This document shows positions 58,894 to 64,000 of a DNA stretch of 64,000 nucleotides, piece by piece. Source of the stretch: Hesseltinella vesiculosa. Taxonomy: Eukaryota; Mucoromycota; Mucoromycetes; Mucorales; Cunninghamellaceae. The first letter of the stretch is position 1. Each line of letters opens with the position of its first letter. The stretch lies in assembly GCA_002104935.1 (NCBI GenBank), contig MCGT01000011.1, positions 124,001-188,000 on the forward strand. Direction: 5' to 3'. The translations under genes and the position numbers were made by a program. The notes under the pieces are model-generated. The model was not told the origin of the DNA and did no database searches. It saw nothing but the letters and a program-made list of their open reading frames with translations.

Positions 58894-61317
58894 TCAAGCC
58901 AGACCCAGGTCTTTGGCAAGCAATTGAGCACAGATGGGATGGTAGAACGAGCGGTGAGCCAGATAGGTGCTGCGGGCCAACGCTTGGCCATCCCCCTTGG
59001 CTTTAGCTAAGCTGCGATACAATGGGCGCACGTACTTCATACGACCTTGCTCAGTGACAAAGCTCACCACAGCAGGATAGATAGGCTCATAGCTGGCCTT
59101 GAGTGTGACCATCTGCCAGCGGAACTTGATCTCCGGGCTCTTGCGTTGGCTCCAGCCATACAGCTGATCCATGGCAGCTAGGGCTTCGTAAGGGTAGGCT
59201 TCCTGGTCCGAGATTCTTTCCAAATGCACCACTGCATACAAAAAAAAAAAATAATAAAAAAAATAAATGAATTTGATCAGACATTTGAAGCCATCTTTTC
59301 CTCTGTTCATTTATCTGCTGCGACATACCAAGTTGAGCTGTAGTAAATCCATCAACATCCTTGGGAGAAAAGGCGCTAAAGTCAGCTTGGTGACGAGCAG
59401 CGTTCCATCGATCGGCCAGAGCATAGCTAGCATCGGCCAGACTGGTGTCGAAGCTTGGGGCAACAGGTAGGTGGCCAGGTTGGTGGATCCAGGCATCGAA
59501 ATCAATCGTGTTCAAGCGGTTGATCACATCTTGGCCGTGATGCTCTTCCATGTAACGGTACAGGTAATCCTTCCAGTCTTGGGTGGTGATGGATTTGCCA
59601 GCAAATTCTTGCACATAGGATGTGACAAAAGGTTCAAAGATCGCAGGGCCACCCACTGTTTCCTCCACAAAATGAAGCATATTAAAGCCCTTTTCGTAAG
59701 GTACACTCGAGAAAAAGTCGTCAGGATCGCCGCCACCGCTCAGATCAGGCTGCAACACCGTGGCTGGCGAGTTTTCGCCGTATTGATTAATGCTTTCACG
59801 CAATGCCTTGAGTCCTACCCAACACATAAAAAAAATATTCAGAAATCCCGTAACCAGATCATGTCAAAGTATTACCAATGATAGCATCCAAATCAGCTGT
59901 AGGCTGGCCATACAGACGGCCGAGGACTTTGCGCTCGATGAACTTGGTGTGCCCTTCGTTCAGCCAAAAGTGTTCCTGGAAAGTGAAGAAAAATGGTTAG
60001 CACATGTTCCTGTAGGTCCCAAGCAATAGAATCATCGTAAATCTTTACCCAAGTCTTCGTCGTGACCAAGTTACCCATCCAGCTGTGAGAAATTTCATGA
60101 ATCACTACATTAATGCTTGATCTGTCGCCTGTGAATGGTAGATTCTGTCAGTTTGGATCCTTCCCTGTCAAAGGGGTGCTTCTCTTCTTTTACCTGCAAT
60201 CAACGTGGGCGTAGCAAAAGTCAAGCAAGGGTTCTAAATAAAGAGGCAGTGGGTTAGCGTAAGCCTTGGCTATTGAGTGTCTGAGCTTACCTCCATGCCA
60301 CCGTAAGGATAGGAAGGTGGGAGAATCAAAATGTCGTAACGGTGCCATTCGTAAGGAGTCAGCACGCCTTCTGCGGTAGATAAGAATTTGTCTGTATCCT
60401 AGAAAACCAGCCAGTGTGAGCCGCACGATTTGGCAGATGCGTTTTCGGCGTTACCTCGAATTCCCAGGCAACAGCGTCCACCATTTCAGGTTCGGCCAGC
60501 ACCTTGCACCGGTCGCTCAACTCACGGCTTGCAATGTTTCCAGAGGCAATACAAATCAAGTAAGTAGGGATCTTGATGGGTTGGTGGAAGGTATACGTCA
60601 CACCGCCGGTTGGTTCACGACGGCTACCTCGATCAAGAGCGGACATCACTACAGGCAGAGGCGACGTCACGTTGGCCGAGTACGTCAGCTTGACAGCCGG
60701 CGAATCTTGGCAAGGTACAAAGGATCGGGCATGGATCTGATGCAAAATAAAGAAGGTGTTACTCTGATCCATTGTTCTCCCAATTTTCCCGAGCGTTCGG
60801 CTTGCTGCCATATTTAGCACTTACAGCTTCACACTGAGAAAACAAAAAAGGGTGCTTGCCACCCAGAGTTTGTTCAGGCGTCAGGTACTGAACAGCAGTA
60901 CATTCAGGGGTAGTGGTATACACGATCTTGATTTGGAAGCTGGTGCTGTTGGCAAAAGGCTCAGGCAAATCAATGGTCACAGGCGAGCCCAAGGCACCGC
61001 GACGTTCACCGACTTTGAACTGCCAAAAAAAAAAAAAAAGATAACAACAACCATGAGCCCTATGTCATGTTTATTACGATTGGCTTCTCCCTTACCTTTA
61101 GTTCTTGGTCGTTCAAGTAAAGTACCTTCTTAATGTCCAAATAACTGGCATCGAGTACCACCTTCGTCACATTGTCCTTGAGAGTCAAAAGATCAAGCGT
61201 CACAGAACCATCAAACACCTTTTTCGTAAAACAAATGGTCCAATCCAAATGCAGATGAGTCGTTGTGACTTCATCCAAGTTGGCTAAACTACTATGATCA
61301 ACAGGTCTAACACACAT
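58894..61317 (-). CDS. leukotriene A4 hydrolase / aminopeptidase (M1 family)
   Basis: Zinc aminopeptidase with epoxide hydrolase activity in the family. Nine exons: 61096-61317, 60825-61019, 60455-60736, 60291-60398, 60194-60233, 60049-60128, 59876-59975, 59329-59814, 58894-59231; 616 aa (human 611). Active site intact after splicing: GGMEN (residues 266-270, split by an intron), zinc ligands H293, H297 and E316 (HEISHSW ... FWLNEG), catalytic Tyr382 in SVPYEKGF. The C-terminal helical domain includes [12 protein letters not shown], which matches the region holding the substrate carboxylate-binding Arg. Residue numbering tracks the human enzyme within a few positions. The start, [17 protein letters not shown], is the first family-like Met; an in-frame extension upstream is unlikely. 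Confidence 0.96.
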
Positions 61318-61574
61318 TTCAAATGAATGAAAAAAAGAAAAGAAAAAAGGACACGAAAAAAAAGGGTGGGGAAGAAGAAAAGAGACCAATGCCGCAAGCC
61401 AAAAGTGGTGCGATTTTCCAAATCAAGACGCTCCCTTGGGAAAACTTTTTCGCACGCTTTTTCATGCAGCCTTTGTCCTGACCACCGAAAGCAGGCGCGC
61501 TGCTGTCAAGACATGCTCGACCGGTTTCGCCATCCTTTGGCGGCTGTCAGGTTTTTTGAGACGTAAATAAATGA
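61318..61574. promoter_or_regulatory. upstream region of the leukotriene A4 hydrolase gene
   Basis: On the minus strand this is C/T-rich (reverse of GAAAAAAGAAAAGAAAAAAGG near 61330), a typical fungal promoter/5' UTR composition. No defined motif was assigned. Confidence 0.4.
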
Positions 61575-61579
61575 TTTTG

Positions 61580-62075
61580 GCGGGTGTGCAGGCCGGGACG
61601 AGCCGCTAAGTCATTTTCAAATGCATATGAAGTCATATCAAGGACAGGCTTGCCAGACTATTAGCCCATCGCTTAGCTGTATGAGTGCATTGTCAATTTA
61701 ATGATCGTCGTTTTTCATCCATCTGCACCCGCATGCAAAATTTGGGGCGATAATTTCACACAGCGATTCTTTGATCAAATCGCCTTGGTCCCCCCTGGCG
61801 AATTCGGCCGATTTTTTACTTTTTTTAGCTGGGGGAACGGAAGTCAAAAAAAGAAATGGATCAATCGTTGGCTGGGTGACCAGCTCCAAAAAACCTGATT
61901 TTCTCAAAAATCTCATCGTTCATGTGTATGTGCACTTGTGAATAATTTCGCATCAGTCCTATCACTCAAAGATGCTGTGCAGTGTTTGCCCGTTTTTTTT
62001 TTTTTCAAAATGAAAAGTAAAAAAAAAATTGGCTGTCAGATTCAACCCCCGCTTTCTACCTTCGATCCCTGGCTT
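61580..62075. repeat. interspersed repeat, copy 3 (MITE-like family)
   Basis: Core at 61760-62065 matches copies at 13687 and 43180: GCGATTCTTTGATCAAATCGCC, then CCCCCTGGCGAA, TTAGCTGGGGGAACGGAAGTC, GTTGGCTGGGTGA and CAAAGATGCTGTGCAGTG (key blocks only). About 61590-61640 resembles the inverted end of the 42868 element (GAGCCGCTAAGTCATTTTCA). No right end was found. This is the most diverged of the three. Confidence 0.6.
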
Positions 62076-62500
62076 GTACTGACGTGAAGCTACCATTTGT
62101 GTTTCCTCGAATGTTTATTATCTTCAAGCAATCGCGAAAGAGCTTTGATACAACTCATTCTAATCAATTATTGATAAATGTGATTTGCCCTTTGGTATTA
62201 TTTTGAAACAGAAATTCCTACCAACCGGAAACATGAGTGCGTTGGTCTCCTGGCTGGCTGAAATTGGTAAACGCTGACGTTCGCTGTCCATCAACAGCTC
62301 AGAGTCGTACACGCATGTTTTGCCACTTCAAATTGCCCCTGGAGAAAACGGATTGCTCTTCCGAGCAGCCCCGTTGCCATGGCAGCGGGATCACAGAAAT
62401 GCCCCTGAACTAGATTGACGAGTAGGTGTTTTTTTAATGTGGAACATGAGGAATAAATACTAGAATGAGACAAAAAATAATAAAAAAAATGTAGGACTGT
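62076..62500. other. intergenic stretch
   Basis: Between the repeat and the stop codon of the 7-TM gene. Only short open frames; AATAAT/AATAAA-like signals near 62455-62485 fit the 3' end of the 7-TM transcript. Confidence 0.35.
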
Positions 62501-63517
62501 TTACACTTTGGAATTCAATTCAGTCAACACGACAACTTCTTGATGTTGCTTGATTTCCAATTTGATAGGCTTGTCACTGCTACTTTGCTGGGGCAGGATG
62601 CGTTCCATGAACTGGGTTTCGGCTGGGTGGGCTGTGACCCAATGAATGACAATACAGACAATTGTGACGTCCTGGAAAAAAAAAGGTAAAGGTGAGCATG
62701 CTGGATTGTAGCACAATTTTGCTTTTCTCTTTACCAAAGAGGTGACACAGGTCAAAATCAGACCGCGCAAGCCATCTTGATAAGCGATGCTGAGGGCATA
62801 TTTAAGGCCAGAGGTGACAAGGGCGACCAGGCCGATGATCATGTTGCGTTGGCTGGTGATGGAGATGGACATGGCGTGCTGTGAGGCCTGTTGATCTTGA
62901 GTGGGGTAATAATAAGCTTTGGCGAACATAGCGGTGAACATGAGGATGATGACGGTTTCGTAGGCCATGGCGGTGATTGAGGCGGGCCATTTGTAACCTA
63001 TCCAACAATGATATGGCGCGGCCTCGGCCACGTAGACCACGCGATAATAAATCATCAGCACAATAATGCCAACGTAAGGAATCAAGGCAATGATATTAAA
63101 ATTATACAGGAAAGAACGCAATCGGCTGGTTTTTGTCATCGAAGTCAGGTACAGCTAAAAAAAAAAAAAGATTGCATGAGTGTGCATGTCGGAAATGCAA
63201 GCCTTGAAAATTTTCTCGACACTAACCTTTTCGGTCCAATACAAATAAAGGAGAATTTTGGTGACGGTATAAATCAAGGACATGTTGAAGAAGGAGAAGG
63301 AACAAGATACAGTGTTACCATTGTTGGTACTGGTCAACATGCAGCCAATCAAAGTAATGATCCAGGATAATGTGTAAAGTAAAAGCAACAGGGTGCGGAT
63401 ATAGTAAAATTTGTTGTCATAGCTTGTCAATTTGCGACCAAACAACGTGGAAATGATGGATATACATGCCACGCTACAAGCCTCTGCAAGGATTTCGTAC
63501 TCGTCGGGTGAATACAT
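62501..63517 (-). CDS. seven-transmembrane orphan protein
   Basis: Three exons (63227-63517, 62735-63154, 62501-62671) encode 293 aa. Seven hydrophobic segments can be counted: CSVACISIISTLFG, IRTLLLLLYTLSWIITLIGC, MSLIYTVTKILLYLYW, IIALIPYVGIIVLMIYY, YETVIILMFTAMFAKAYYY, MIIGLVALVTSGLKYALS, and LILTCVTSLVDVTIVCIVIH (across intron 2). The tail is ~45 residues and polar. The topology recalls a GPCR-like or solute-sensing receptor, but I see no DRY, NPxxY or Lys-retinal motif. Possibly one of the Mucorales-specific 7-TM families. The start is the ATG at 63515-63517. Confidence 0.65.
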
Positions 63518-64000
63518 CTGTTTTTAATATAAAGAAGGGGAAGGGTATGAAAAGAAGGGATGAAAAATAAAAAGAGAGCGCAAATCAAGCGCTGCTTTGG
63601 GTATTTTATATATGAGAAAAAAAAAGAAGGAAAAAAAGGAGAAACCAACTTCAACCTGGTCACCTTGCTCATTTTGCTTTTTTTTAAGGTTTTCCACTCA
63701 GCTTGAATTAGCTCTCGCAACCGTTGGCGAAACCTTGTTTATTTTTTTCGAGGTCCACCGATTTTGACAGTCCAAACCACTGTCTCCAAGTGGAGGCTTT
63801 TTTTTAATTTTATCCAACGTCATAAACTATCAGCCAAGTTCTGCTTTATCCATTTTATTTTTACTTCCGTCGATTTGTTATGGACCCGGTCTTTGGACTG
63901 ATTAGTGAATTCGTTGTTATTTTTTTTTTTGTGATACGAGGTCAAGGCTATTCTTTGACGTGATTCGCTTTTATCCACCTTCGTCGTAACACAGATTTTC
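63518..64000. other. upstream flank of the 7-TM gene, window edge
   Basis: AT-rich with T tracts; on the minus strand it is the promoter of the 7-TM gene. No start of a further gene could be supported before the window ends. Confidence 0.4.

Noticed and set aside
58894..61317. The two M1 peptidases (window start and 58.9-61.3 kb) as a recent duplication
   Set aside because: They belong to different M1 branches (long ERAP1-like C-terminus versus leukotriene A4 hydrolase C-terminus) and share only the catalytic core.
1..64000. CRISPR array, operon or biosynthetic cluster
   Set aside because: No short regularly spaced repeats were seen; genes are intron-rich, on both strands, and belong to unrelated housekeeping pathways.

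Overview
This is eukaryotic DNA. Genes are interrupted by many short introns (mostly 50-90 nt) with poly-A or poly-T tracts, and terminators and UTRs are AT-rich. Gene content fits an early-diverging, non-yeast fungus, most likely Mucoromycota/Mucorales: a full-length neurofibromin, UBR1, GCP3, Maf1, an NELF-B-like protein, and lineage-specific orphan genes. I reconstructed exon structures by eye. For every complete multi-exon model except the orphan at 51.7-53.8 kb, the exon lengths sum to a multiple of three.

Layout. 1-2.5 kb: 3' part of an M1 puromycin-sensitive-type aminopeptidase (+). 2.7-3.9 kb: Pom33/TMEM33-like ER/nuclear-pore membrane protein (-). 4.1-5.1 kb: decayed coding-like sequence. 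5.2-12.5 kb: UBR1 N-recognin E3 ligase (-). 12.8-13.2 kb: small bacterial-type RNase P protein-like gene (-). 13.2-16.9 kb: gene-poor tract with an interspersed repeat, a diverged tandem duplication and a ~90-bp-arm hairpin. 16.9-17.4 kb: one-finger C2H2 protein (+). 18.1-20.3 kb: DHA2-like MFS transporter (-). 20.3-22.2 kb: no confident gene. 22.2-24.3 kb: mitochondrial GatB (-), head-to-head with neurofibromin (24.8-34.7 kb, +). 34.7-36.4 kb: orphan gene (-), 36 bp tail-to-tail with neurofibromin. 36.5-38.1 kb: 2.9 copies of a 542-bp tandem repeat. 38.9-42.4 kb: large uncharacterised coiled-coil/repeat protein (-). 42.9-43.8 kb: MITE-like element with inverted ends. 44.3-45.3 kb: secretory cyclophilin (+). 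45.5-48.8 kb: GCP3/Spc98 (-). 49.5-50.2 kb: two-finger C2H2 protein (-). 50.5-51.4 kb: Maf1 (-). 51.7-53.8 kb: second orphan gene, with an apparent frameshift (-). 55.5-57.6 kb: NELF-B-like (+). 57.8-58.7 kb: VHS-like protein (-). 58.9-61.3 kb: leukotriene A4 hydrolase/aminopeptidase (-). 61.6-62.1 kb: third copy of the interspersed repeat. 62.5-63.5 kb: seven-TM orphan (-).

These are independent housekeeping and regulatory genes, not an operon or biosynthetic cluster. Points of most interest: six introns that only work with GC-AG boundaries; an NELF-B-like protein in a fungus; a bacterial-type RNase P protein candidate; the 542-bp higher-order repeat; the inverted-repeat transposon family; and a His at the cyclosporin-contact Trp position of the cyclophilin. 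I saw no tRNA, rRNA, CRISPR array or autonomous transposon.
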